DNA of 64,000 bases from Bradyrhizobium hereditatis (GTDB lineage: Bacteria; Pseudomonadota; Alphaproteobacteria; Rhizobiales; Xanthobacteraceae). The stretch covers positions 31,677 through 95,676 of the forward strand of contig NZ_JAGKJK010000023.1 in the NCBI RefSeq assembly GCF_020329435.1, written 5' to 3'. This document shows positions 8,966 to 16,658 of this stretch, piece after piece. The notes below the pieces were generated by a model, which was not told the origin of the DNA, ran no database searches, and worked only from the letters and a program-made list of their open reading frames with translations. Position 1 is the first letter of the stretch. Every line of letters starts with the position of its first letter. The translations under genes and the position numbers were made by a program.

Positions 8966-9085
8966 TGTTTTCTCCCTGTTGCCACTTGCGGCGCAGCGCG
9001 CGCGAGGCTTGCCTCGTTCGCGCCAAATACGATGCAACGACGCAGAGATCAGTCATTGTTCTCTCCCTGCTGCCATTTGCGGCGC
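8954..9085. repeat. 41-bp direct duplication of a gene junction
   Basis: 8954-8994 and 9045-9085 match at 38 of 41 bases, offset 91 bases. Each copy contains, on the minus strand, the last codons of the upstream permease (RRKWQQGENND, stop) overlapping an ATGACTGATC start. Only the left copy starts the real downstream permease. The 50 bases between contain a small gaggcttgcctc stem. It looks like a local duplication of an original ATGACTGA stop/start overlap. Confidence 0.85.
8958..9056 (-). CDS. 32-codon mini-ORF between two permease genes (possible coupling leader)
   Basis: The frame starts with the duplicated ATG at 9056, which overlaps the stop of the upstream permease gene, and ends in a TGA at 8958-8960 that overlaps the ATG of the downstream permease. 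It reads MTDLCVVASYLARTR and ends WQQGENND. Both ends therefore keep the stop/start overlap of the original junction, so ribosomes could pass from one permease gene to the next by re-initiation. The peptide itself probably has no function. Nothing shows that it is translated. Confidence 0.3.
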   Translation of the reverse strand: MTDLCVVASYLARTRQASRALRRKWQQGENND

Positions 9086-10002
9086 TGCAGACCGAACCAG
9101 GAAACCATGATGGCCGCGAGCAGGAACGGGATCATGGCGCTGGCGATGGCGGCGCCCTCGCCCAGTTGTCCGGCGATGATCGCGCGCTGATAGGACAAGG
9201 TTGCCATCAGGTGCGTTGCGTTGACCGGACCGCCGCGGGTCATCGCCCAGATCAGCTGGAAGTCGGTGAAGGTGAACAGCACCGAGAAGGTCATTACGAC
9301 CGCAATGATCGGCGTGAGCAATGGATAGGTGATGTGGCGGAACATCTGCCAGCGCGATGCGCCGTCGAGCGTTGCTGCCTCATAGAGCGATGGCGAAACC
9401 GTCTGCAGGCCTGCGAGCAGCGTGATCGCGACGAACGGCACGCCGCGCCAGATATTGGCGAAGATCACGCAAATCCGCGCCCATGTCGTATCACCGAGGA
9501 AATTGATGTTCTCGTTGATGAGACCGAGATGCTTCAGCGACCAGGAGATGATCGAGAACTGGGAATCGAAGATCCACCAGAAGGCCAGCGCCGACAGCAC
9601 GGTCGGCACGATGAAGGGGATCAGCACGGCGGCGCGCAACAGCGCCTTGAACGGCATGTTCTCGTTGAGCAGCAGCGCCAGATAAAGGCCGATGCCGAAT
9701 TTAATGGCGCTGGCGACGAAAGTGTAGAGCAGCGTGTTGAAGACAGAGAGCCAGAAGATGGCGTCGTCCCACAGCCACTCATAGTTCTCGTAGCCGATGA
9801 ACTGACCGACGCGGCCGATCTTGGTGTCGGTGAAGGACAGCCAGATGCCGAGGCCCAGCGGATAGGCCAGGAACAGGATCAGGAACGCCATCGCCGGCAC
9901 CATGAACCAGAAGCCGAGCCAGTTCCGGTTGTGCTTGAGCTGGTCCCACGACGACGCCTCGCGGATCTGCGATTTTGCCGGCGTGATTGCGATGTCAGCC
10001 AT
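9049..10002 (-). CDS. ABC sugar transporter permease (MalF/UgpA type)
   Basis: 317 residues. It starts MADIAITPAKSQIREASSWD, then a first helix around FWFMVPAMAFLILFLAYPLG, and six predicted membrane segments in all. The EAA motif is EAATLDGASRWQMFRHITYPLL. It forms a heterodimeric channel with the MalG-type protein encoded downstream. It lies after the binding-protein gene, separated by 105 bases containing a strong stem-loop. The C-terminus (RRKWQQGENND) is the part that has been duplicated at the junction with the next gene. Confidence 0.92.
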   Translation of the reverse strand: MADIAITPAKSQIREASSWDQLKHNRNWLGFWFMVPAMAFLILFLAYPLGLGIWLSFTDTKIGRVGQFIGYENYEWLWDDAIFWLSVFNTLLYTFVASAIKFGIGLYLALLLNENMPFKALLRAAVLIPFIVPTVLSALAFWWIFDSQFSIISWSLKHLGLINENINFLGDTTWARICVIFANIWRGVPFVAITLLAGLQTVSPSLYEAATLDGASRWQMFRHITYPLLTPIIAVVMTFSVLFTFTDFQLIWAMTRGGPVNATHLMATLSYQRAIIAGQLGEGAAIASAMIPFLLAAIMVSWFGLQRRKWQQGENND

Positions 10003-10072
10003 GAGCCAGTTTCCTTGGGCCAGCCGATCCTGGCGATCTTCTGGGCGGTGAACCCGTTAGCCTTAAGTCAAA

Positions 10073-10097
10073 CGGGCGGCGGACGAGCCGCCGCCCG
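10073..10097 (-). terminator. strong stem-loop between binding-protein and permease genes
   Basis: Perfect 10-bp GC stem: cgggcggcgg (10073-10082) and ccgccgcccg (10088-10097) with loop acgag. It directly follows the binding-protein stop codon in the direction of transcription and has no long T-run. Such hairpins after binding-protein genes usually stabilise the upstream mRNA or attenuate read-through, giving more binding protein than permease. That role is inferred. Confidence 0.6.
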
Positions 10098-10107
10098 CTT
10101 CCACATC

Positions 10108-11427
10108 TTAGCGATAGATGCGCTTCAGCTGTCGCTCGGCTTCCGCCATGGCGCTCTTGGCATCCTTGGCGCCGGTGCAGTAGTTGGCGAACATATCGAC
10201 CACGATGAAGTCGGCGATCGCAGTCGCGGCCTTCTCGCCGACCTTGCCGATACCGGAAGCCGGCAGCGCGCGTTTGGAGGCCTGAGCGAACACAGCGTTC
10301 TTGGGATCGGCGGTCCACACCGGCGCGGCGTCATAGGAATTGAGCGTGTGGGTCAGATAGCCCCGCGCTCCGCTCAGCCACTTATCGTAGTTTTCCTTCT
10401 CCAGCATGAAGGCAACAAAGGCCTTCGCGGCGTTCGGATATTTCGTGAAGTTGAACGCCAGGATCGGCACCGCAAGCTGCAGCTCCGTCGGCTTGCCGAT
10501 CGGGCCCACCGGCCACAGACCATGATAGGTGTCCTCGGCCAGGTCCTTCTTGCTGGCATCGTCCTTGGCCGCCACATAGATCGAGATGCCGTTGGCGGTG
10601 CAGTACAGTTCGCCCGCGAGGAACGCCTTGTTATTTGAAGAGTCGTTCCATGACGCCGTGCCGGAGACGAAGGTGTCGGAGAGCGCCTTGCAGTACTCCA
10701 GCGCCTTCATCGTTTCCGGCGAGTTGATGATGACCTTATCGTCCTTGTCGACGGTCCAGGCGTTGTGCCCCCAGAGGACCCAGTGCAGCCAGGCGTTGGC
10801 GTCGCCCGAGGCGTGACCGAGCGCAAAGCCCGCGGGCGTGTTGTTCGCCTTCAGCGCCTTGCACATTTCGAGGAAGCTCGGGAAGTCCTTGGGGAATTCC
10901 TTGAAGCCGGCCTTGTCGGTCGCGGATTTGCGGTAGGTCATGTAGCCGCCGACGGTGGCGACGGGAATGCCCAGCCAGTCATTGCCGAGCATGCAGGTCT
11001 TCTGCGCCGCATCAGTCCAGCCGCCGTACTTCTTGCCGAGGTAATCGGCAACGTCATTCATCTTCAGGACCTTGGTCGGGAACAGCTGCGGCAGCGTGTG
11101 CAAGCCCCAGGCGAGATCGAGGCCCGAGCCGGTGTTGGCGGCAACGGACGCCTTCGGCTGCACGTCCTCGAAGGACTCGGAGAACACGTTCATTTCGGTG
11201 CCGGTCGCGGCCTTGAACGCGGCGACCATGGCATTGAAGGCCTCGTCTTCTGCCGGCACGAAGCGCTTCCAGCGCATTACCGTCAGCTTGGCGCCCGACT
11301 CCGCCTTCCAGGGCGAAGTTTGCGCCCAGGCCTTGGCGAAATCGAACAGTGCCGGCCCGGTGAGCGCGCCGGCAGCGGCAAGCGCGGTGCCGCCCTTAAG
11401 CAGAGAGCGGCGGGTAAAATCGTGCAT
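10108..11427 (-). CDS. ABC transporter extracellular solute-binding protein, family 1, Tat-exported
   Basis: 439 residues. The N-terminus MHDFTRRSLLKGGTALAAAG is a twin-arginine signal (TRRSLLK followed by a hydrophobic stretch, ending near AKAWAQ). The mature part follows the family 1 fold: KLTVMRWKRFVPAEDEAF, then WLGIPVATVGGYMTYRKS, and a C-terminal hinge with KAFVAFMLEKENYD. It would bind the imported solute in the periplasm and deliver it to the permeases encoded downstream. Family 1 proteins bind sugars, sugar alcohols or glycerol-3-phosphate. Context with KDG kinase and an aldonate dehydratase favours a sugar or sugar acid. Confidence 0.92.
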   Translation of the reverse strand: MHDFTRRSLLKGGTALAAAGALTGPALFDFAKAWAQTSPWKAESGAKLTVMRWKRFVPAEDEAFNAMVAAFKAATGTEMNVFSESFEDVQPKASVAANTGSGLDLAWGLHTLPQLFPTKVLKMNDVADYLGKKYGGWTDAAQKTCMLGNDWLGIPVATVGGYMTYRKSATDKAGFKEFPKDFPSFLEMCKALKANNTPAGFALGHASGDANAWLHWVLWGHNAWTVDKDDKVIINSPETMKALEYCKALSDTFVSGTASWNDSSNNKAFLAGELYCTANGISIYVAAKDDASKKDLAEDTYHGLWPVGPIGKPTELQLAVPILAFNFTKYPNAAKAFVAFMLEKENYDKWLSGARGYLTHTLNSYDAAPVWTADPKNAVFAQASKRALPASGIGKVGEKAATAIADFIVVDMFANYCTGAKDAKSAMAEAERQLKRIYR

Positions 11428-11454
11428 AGTCCATCCTCCCTTTGAATATTTTTT

Positions 11455-11494
11455 AGTTATTGCTCAGCCACTTCAGCTATTGCTCAGCCATTCA
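11455..11494. repeat. 20-bp tandem repeat at the ATPase gene end
   Basis: 11455-11474 and 11475-11494 are two units of period 20 matching at 16 of 20 bases, with an identical 13-base core tattgctcagcca. The right copy contains the stop codon of the ATPase gene, so the gene's 3' end has been duplicated into the spacer before the binding-protein gene. Confidence 0.7.
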
Positions 11495-12551
11495 ATCGCT
11501 TGCCCGTCGTCTCATCGAACAAGTGCACGAGCGAGGGATCCGGCTTGAGCCGGATCTTGTCGCCCGGACTGAATTGATGCCGCTCACGGAACACGGCGAC
11601 CACCTGCTCTCCGCCGAGCTTGGCGAAGACCTGGGTTTCCGAACCGGTCGGCTCGACCACGATGATTTCGGCCTCCGCGCCATCATCGGCGATCGTGAAA
11701 TGTTCCGGCCGCACGCCGTAGACAGCCGGCTGACCGTCGGAATTGGCGGGCGCGGTTTTCAGCGGCAGCTTAACGCCGTTCGGGCCTTCAAACCCGGCGC
11801 TCCCGTTCGACTTCAACTTGCCTTTGAGGAAGTTCATTGCCGGCGAACCGATGAAGCCCGCAACGAACTGATTTGCCGGTGTGTCATAGAGCTCCAGCGG
11901 CGTCCCCATCTGCTCGACGATACCGTCATGCATCACCACGATCTTGTCTGCCATGGTCATGGCCTCGATCTGGTCGTGGGTGACGTAGACGGTGGTGGTC
12001 TTCAGCCGCTGGTGCAGCTCCTTGATCTCGGTACGCATGGCCACGCGCAGCTTGGCGTCAAGGTTCGATAGCGGCTCGTCGAACAGGAACACCTGCGGAT
12101 CGCGCACGATGGCGCGGCCCATGGCGACGCGCTGGCGCTGGCCGCCGGAGAGTTGCCGCGGATAACGTTCAAGCAGCGGCGTGAGCGCCAGGATCTCGGC
12201 AGCGCGCTTGACGCGGGTTGAGATCTCTTCCTGCTTGGCGCCGCGCAGCTTGAGCGAAAAGCCCATATTGTCCGCCACCGTCATGTGCGGATAGAGCGCG
12301 TAGTTCTGGAACACCATCGCAATGTCGCGCTCTTTCGGCTGGACATTGTTGACCACGCGATCGCCGATCGAAATCGTGCCCGAGGTGATGTTTTCGAGGC
12401 CCGCGAGCATGCGTAGCAGAGTCGATTTGCCACAGCCGGAGGGACCGACCAACACGACGAACTCGCCGTCCTCAATCGGAATCGTCACGCCGTGCAAAAC
12501 TTCAAAATTGCCGAACGATTTGCGCACGTCGCGAATCTGTACCGACGACAT
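11484..12551 (-). CDS. ABC transporter ATP-binding protein (UgpC/MalK/MsmX type)
   Basis: 355 residues from the ATG at 12551, with GAGGGGAGTG just upstream; an in-frame Met at 12647 would add 32 unrelated residues. Walker A is GPSGCGKST (36-44), the signature is LSGGQRQRVAMGRA, Walker B is VFLFDEPLSNLD, and the switch His is in VYVTHDQIEAMT. The C-terminal TOBE/OB domain (YGVRPEHFTI) is typical of carbohydrate importers. It energises the permease pair encoded downstream. ATPases of this family can serve several importers, which matters because the sugar ABC system at 37402-40422 has none of its own. Confidence 0.93.
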   Translation of the reverse strand: MSSVQIRDVRKSFGNFEVLHGVTIPIEDGEFVVLVGPSGCGKSTLLRMLAGLENITSGTISIGDRVVNNVQPKERDIAMVFQNYALYPHMTVADNMGFSLKLRGAKQEEISTRVKRAAEILALTPLLERYPRQLSGGQRQRVAMGRAIVRDPQVFLFDEPLSNLDAKLRVAMRTEIKELHQRLKTTTVYVTHDQIEAMTMADKIVVMHDGIVEQMGTPLELYDTPANQFVAGFIGSPAMNFLKGKLKSNGSAGFEGPNGVKLPLKTAPANSDGQPAVYGVRPEHFTIADDGAEAEIIVVEPTGSETQVFAKLGGEQVVAVFRERHQFSPGDKIRLKPDPSLVHLFDETTGKRLNG

Positions 12552-12688
12552 CGAATTCACTCCCCTCATTGTCTGTTTTTGGCGCCGCAAGCGGGCAGCG
12601 GCGCCCTGCTGTTCTTTTTCGACTCTAATGCCGGAAGTCGAATTCAACGGTCATTATCATCCGCAGTTTGGCGGTTTTTAGCAATCCA

Positions 12689-12704
12689 ATGGTAGCGCTG
12701 TCAA
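12689..12704. promoter_or_regulatory. putative LacI-family operator upstream of the regulator and ABC operon
   Basis: The site reads atggtagcgctgtcaa, with GGTAGCGCTGTC at 12691-12702. It is an imperfect palindrome with a central GCGC of the kind LacI/GntR-type regulators bind. It lies in the divergent region between the ATPase gene and the LacI-type gene. An almost identical site precedes the dehydratase gene at 13820. Assigned by likeness and position only. Confidence 0.6.
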
Positions 12705-12745
12705 TAATTGTTCAAACGTCTAATCTGGTGTGATATGAGCGCAAG

Positions 12746-13777
12746 ATGGGACGAAAACAGACAAAGTCTGGCAAAATCCGCCTCACCGAAGTCGCCAAGC
12801 TCGCTGGCGTCAGCCCGATCACGGCATCGCGTTTTTTCAGGAATCCCGAAGCGCTGTCGCTAAGCAAGCGGGAACGCGTCGATAGTGCCGTGAAGGAACT
12901 GGGTTACGTTCCCAATCTCGCCGCACGCGCCCTTGCCTCGCATCGCACCGAAGTCATCGGCGTTGTGATACCTTCGCTCACCAACAACGTGTTCGCCGAC
13001 GTGTTGCGCGGCATCTACGATTCGTCCGAAGGTAGCCGTTACACGATCCAGCTGGCCAACACGCGCTACAGCATCCTGCAAGAGGAAAAGCTGCTGCGCC
13101 TGTTCCGGGCACAGAAGCCCGCAGGCTTGATCGTCACCGGCATCAACCAGACCGCGGAATCGCGCAAGATCCTGGAGTCCATGAATTGCCCGGTTACGCA
13201 GATCATGGAAATCGGCGACAGTCCCGTCGACATGATGGTCGGCTTCTCGCATTATGATGCAGCATTTTCGGCCATTTCGCACATCCTCGAACAGGGACGC
13301 CGCCGGATCGGCTTTCTCGGCGCGCGAATGGACCCGCGCGTGCAGCGGCGACTCGACGGATATCGTGATGCCATGAAGGGAGCATCGCTGTTCGATCCCA
13401 ACCTGGTCGTCACCACGTCGGTGCCGACCACGGTCACACTCGGCGGAACGCTGTTCACCGATCTGCTCGCCCAGACGCCTGATATCGATGCCGTGTTCTG
13501 CGTCAATGACGACCTGGCGCTCGGGACACTCTTCGAATGCCAACGCCGCCAGATCGCGGTACCCCGCGACCTTGCGATCGTCGGATTTAACGACCTGGAA
13601 TTCGCCGCTGCCGCCGTTCCGTCGCTCAGCAGCGTGCGCACCAACCGTTATGAAATGGGCCGCCACGCCGTCACCATGGTGATCGACGCGATCGAGGGCC
13701 GCCGTCCGCGGGAGCCGGTGATCGACCTTGGTTTTCAGCTGATGGTCCGCGAGAGCTCGACGCCATCGACGATCTGA
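12746..13777 (+). CDS. LacI-family transcriptional regulator (GntR-like subgroup)
   Basis: 343 residues. The N-terminal helix-turn-helix covers about residues 11-35 (IRLTEVAKLAGVSPITASRF), followed by the hinge helix YVPNLAARALASHRT. The effector domain begins EVIGVVIPSLTNN and contains the CVNDDLALGTLFECQRR and AIVGFNDLEFA elements. It is divergent from the ABC importer operon and faces the dehydratase/SDR genes. Matching operator-like sites sit in both flanking gaps. It most likely represses both arms until a sugar or sugar-acid intermediate binds. The closest functional relatives I can name are gluconate-type repressors. Confidence 0.92.
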   Translation: MGRKQTKSGKIRLTEVAKLAGVSPITASRFFRNPEALSLSKRERVDSAVKELGYVPNLAARALASHRTEVIGVVIPSLTNNVFADVLRGIYDSSEGSRYTIQLANTRYSILQEEKLLRLFRAQKPAGLIVTGINQTAESRKILESMNCPVTQIMEIGDSPVDMMVGFSHYDAAFSAISHILEQGRRRIGFLGARMDPRVQRRLDGYRDAMKGASLFDPNLVVTTSVPTTVTLGGTLFTDLLAQTPDIDAVFCVNDDLALGTLFECQRRQIAVPRDLAIVGFNDLEFAAAAVPSLSSVRTNRYEMGRHAVTMVIDAIEGRRPREPVIDLGFQLMVRESSTPSTI

Positions 13778-13817
13778 CACAGCTTTCACGGCACGCAGCA
13801 CAGGCGCGCGGCAGAAA

Positions 13818-13833
13818 ATGGTAGCGCTATCTT
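13818..13833. promoter_or_regulatory. putative LacI-family operator upstream of the dehydratase gene
   Basis: The site reads atggtagcgctatctt, with GGTAGCGCTATC at 13820-13831. It shares atggtagcgct(g/a)tc with the site at 12691 and is a better palindrome (GATAGCGCTACC on the other strand). It lies about 140 bases before the dehydratase start, in the promoter-sized gap after the regulator gene. Confidence 0.6.
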
Positions 13834-13969
13834 TTGCGCGAGATTAAGATCGCGTCCGCGAAAATCTGAATTGGGCGCGCGGCTGCGTTGGCAGCAGATG
13901 AAATTTTCAGCATGGTGCAAAGGCTGCCATGCTTCGCGGCCACCAGTTTGCAAGTGCGGGGAGGAAACA

Positions 13970-15790
13970 ATGAAAAAAAGCGACGACAAGGCCTCAACCA
14001 ATGGCAAGGGCCGCAGACTCCGTTCCCTCGAATGGTTCGACAATCCGCATAACCCGGGCATGACTGCGCTCTATCTCGAGCGCTACCTGAACTACGGCCT
14101 GACGCGCGAGGAATTGCAGTCCGGCAAGCCGATCATCGGCATCGCCCAGACCGGCAACGACCTATCGCCGTGCAATCGCCATCACCTCGAACTGGCGCAC
14201 CGAGTGCGCGAAGGCATCCGCGCGGCCGGCGGCATCGCGATGGAATTCCCGACCCATCCGATTCAGGAGACCGGAAAGCGGCCGACCGCGGCGCTCGACC
14301 GCAACCTTGCCTATCTCGGCCTGGTCGAAGTGCTGTTCGGCTATCCGCTCGATGGCGTGGTGCTGACCACCGGCTGCGACAAGACCACGCCGGCCTGCCT
14401 GATGGCGGCGGCGACCGTCAATCTGCCCGCCATCGTGCTTTCGGGCGGCCCAATGCTGAATGGCTGGTTCAAGGGTGAGCGCACCGGTTCTGGCACCATC
14501 GTCTGGAAGGCCCGCGAGATGCTTGCCGCCGGCGAGATCGACTACAACGGCTTCATCGAAATCGTGGCCTCCTCCACCCCGTCGGTCGGCCATTGCAACA
14601 CTATGGGCACCGCCTCGACCATGAACTCGCTCGCCGAAGCGCTCGGCATGTCGCTGCCGGGCTGCGCGGCAATCCCCGCCCCGCATCGCGAGCGTGGCCA
14701 GATCGCCTATGAGACCGGAAAGCGCATCGTCGAGATGGTCTGGGAAGATCTCAAACCTTCCGACATCCTGACCCGCAAGGCGTTCGAAAACTGCATCGTG
14801 GTGAATTCGGCGATCGGCGGCTCGACCAACGCGCCGATCCACATCAACGCGTTGGCGCGGCATATCGGCGTCGAGCTCTCGATCGATGACTGGCAGAAGC
14901 ACGGTCACGACATCCCGCTGCTCGTGAACATGCAGCCGGCCGGCTTCTATCTCGGCGAGGAATACCATCGCGCCGGCGGCGTGCCGACGGTGGTGCGCGA
15001 GTTGATGGCCCACAAGCGCATCCACGAAGACGCGCTGACGGTCAACGGCCGCACCATCGGCGAGAACTGCCGCGAGGCGCCCAAGCCCGACGGCGACGTG
15101 ATCTGGAGCTACGACAAGCCGTTGGTGAAGGATGCCGGCTTCCTGGTGCTGCGCGGCAATCTCTTTGATTCCGCGATCATGAAGACCTCTGTGATCTCCA
15201 AGGAGTTTCGCGACCGTTATCTCAGTAATCCCCAGGACCCCAACGCGTTCGAAGGCCGGGCGATCGTATTCGAGGGGCCTGAGGATTATCACGAGCGGAT
15301 CGATGACCCCTCGCTCAATATCGACGAACACTGCGTGCTGTTCATCCGCGGCGCCGGACCGATCGGCTATCCCGGCGGCGCCGAGGTCGTGAATATGCAG
15401 CCGCCGGCGGCGCTGATCAAACGCGGCATTCTCTCCCTGCCCTGCATCGGCGACGGACGGCAGTCCGGCACATCAGGCTCGCCGTCGATCCTCAACGCCT
15501 CGCCAGAGGCTGCCGCCGATGGCGGGCTTGCGATCCTGCAGACCGGCGACAAGGTGCGCATCGACCTCAACACGGGCGACGCCAACATCCTGATCACGAG
15601 CGACGAATTGAAGAAGCGCCGCGCCGAATTGAAGGCCAAGGGCGGCTTCCCCTACCCGGCCAACCAGACGCCGTGGCAGGAGCTCTATCGCTCGACCGTC
15701 GGCCAGCAGGCGACCGGCGCTTGCATGGAGCTCGCCACGCGCTATCAGAATATCGCCGGTACGGTCGGCGTGGCGCGGGACAATCATTAG
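13970..15790 (+). CDS. IlvD/Edd-family sugar-acid dehydratase (arabinonate/xylonate/gluconate type)
   Basis: 606 residues from the ATG at 13970 after GGGGAGGAAACA; the frame extends upstream but without a ribosome site. The SLEWFDNPHNPGMTALYLER start and overall length fit the aldonate branch (L-arabinonate or D-xylonate dehydratase) rather than amino-acid IlvD. Iron-sulphur cysteines are in place: Cys68 in NDLSPCNRHH, Cys136 in TGCDKTTPAC and Cys209 in GHCNTMGTAST. It dehydrates an aldonate to a 2-keto-3-deoxy acid using the cluster and Mg2+. With KDG kinase and KDPG aldolase in the opposite arm, a C6 aldonate is a reasonable guess; a C5 aldonate is the alternative. Confidence 0.9.
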   Translation: MKKSDDKASTNGKGRRLRSLEWFDNPHNPGMTALYLERYLNYGLTREELQSGKPIIGIAQTGNDLSPCNRHHLELAHRVREGIRAAGGIAMEFPTHPIQETGKRPTAALDRNLAYLGLVEVLFGYPLDGVVLTTGCDKTTPACLMAAATVNLPAIVLSGGPMLNGWFKGERTGSGTIVWKAREMLAAGEIDYNGFIEIVASSTPSVGHCNTMGTASTMNSLAEALGMSLPGCAAIPAPHRERGQIAYETGKRIVEMVWEDLKPSDILTRKAFENCIVVNSAIGGSTNAPIHINALARHIGVELSIDDWQKHGHDIPLLVNMQPAGFYLGEEYHRAGGVPTVVRELMAHKRIHEDALTVNGRTIGENCREAPKPDGDVIWSYDKPLVKDAGFLVLRGNLFDSAIMKTSVISKEFRDRYLSNPQDPNAFEGRAIVFEGPEDYHERIDDPSLNIDEHCVLFIRGAGPIGYPGGAEVVNMQPPAALIKRGILSLPCIGDGRQSGTSGSPSILNASPEAAADGGLAILQTGDKVRIDLNTGDANILITSDELKKRRAELKAKGGFPYPANQTPWQELYRSTVGQQATGACMELATRYQNIAGTVGVARDNH

Positions 15791-15798
15791 CTGGTCGC

Positions 15799-15882
15799 CG
15801 TCATTGCGAGCGCAGCGAAGCAATCCATGCCTCCGCGCAGGGAACATGGATTGCTTCGTCGCTATCGCCCCTCGCAATGACG
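15799..15882. repeat. palindromic intergenic repeat (GTCATTGCGAG type)
   Basis: The left arm 15799-15829 (cgtcattgcgag, then cgaagcaatccatg) pairs with the right arm 15845-15882 (catggattgcttcg, then ctcgcaatgacg), with small bulges. A relative with the same outer ends occurs at 63570-63625. Its right end supplies an in-frame ATG (15877) nine codons before the likely start of the next gene. Confidence 0.8.
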
Positions 15883-15903
15883 AAGAAAAAAGGAAAGAAA
15901 AAC

Positions 15904-16635
15904 ATGTCAGATCGACTTAAGGGAAAACGCGCTGTTGTCACTGCCGCAGCGGCGGGCATTGGGCGAGCATGTGCAGTAGCATTCGCGCGCGAAGGCGCCA
16001 CGGTGATCGCTACCGACATCAATGAAAACGGCATCGCCACCCTGGGCAAGGAAGGCGTTGCCGAGACGGCACGGCTCGACGTTCGTAGCACCGCCGAGGT
16101 CGACGCCTTCGCCAAGCGCGTTGGAAAGATCGATATCTTGCTCAATGCAGCAGGCTTCGTACATCACGGAACCATCCTGGACTGTTCGGAGGAGGACTGG
16201 GACTTCTCGTTCGACCTCAACGTCAAATCCATGCACCGGACCATCAAGGCATTTCTGCCGGCGATGCTGGCGGGTGGAGGCGGCAGCATCGTCAACATCT
16301 CGTCTTGTGCGGCATTGAGGCCACCGGCCAACCGTTATGTCTACAGTGCATCCAAGGCGGCGGTTTCGCTGCTCACGCGCGCGATTGCGCTCGACTTTAT
16401 TACCCAGGGCATCCGCTGCAACAGCATCTGCCCCGGTACCGTGGAGACACCCTCGATGCTTGAGCGCGCCGCGGCTGTCGGCCCGCAGGGCAAAGAGATG
16501 TTCATCGCCCGCCAGAAGATGGGGCGGCTGGGCACCGCAGAGGAAATCGCGGCCATGGCGGTCTATCTTGCGAGCGACGAAGCCGCGTTCACCACCGGCG
16601 TCGACCTCGTCGTCGATGGCGGCTACATGCTCTAA
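15904..16635 (+). CDS. short-chain dehydrogenase, 2-keto-3-deoxy-L-fuconate dehydrogenase/DHRS6-like
   Basis: 243 residues from the ATG at 15904, seven bases after GGAAAG. A second in-frame ATG at 15877 lies in the repeat and would add MTKKKGKKN. The nucleotide motif is TAAAAGIG rather than TGxxxGIG, as in DHRS6 and keto-deoxy-fuconate dehydrogenases. The catalytic Ser and YSASK are present, and the tail GLVVDGGYML type is normal. The stretches AGFVHHGTILDCSEEDWDF and GIRCNSICPGTVETPSM are typical of that subgroup. It probably oxidises a 2-keto-3-deoxy sugar acid or a related hydroxy acid with NAD. This offers a non-phosphorylated branch beside KDG kinase. Confidence 0.87.
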   Translation: MSDRLKGKRAVVTAAAAGIGRACAVAFAREGATVIATDINENGIATLGKEGVAETARLDVRSTAEVDAFAKRVGKIDILLNAAGFVHHGTILDCSEEDWDFSFDLNVKSMHRTIKAFLPAMLAGGGGSIVNISSCAALRPPANRYVYSASKAAVSLLTRAIALDFITQGIRCNSICPGTVETPSMLERAAAVGPQGKEMFIARQKMGRLGTAEEIAAMAVYLASDEAAFTTGVDLVVDGGYML

Positions 16636-16658
16636 CGTCCACGCAAAAGGCTTCCAAC

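Noticed and set aside
8965..10638. Long plus-strand open frame (557 codons) opposite the permease and binding-protein genes
   Set aside because: Composition is Arg/Asp/His-rich, typical of antisense of GC-rich genes. The minus strand encodes clear ABC proteins throughout.
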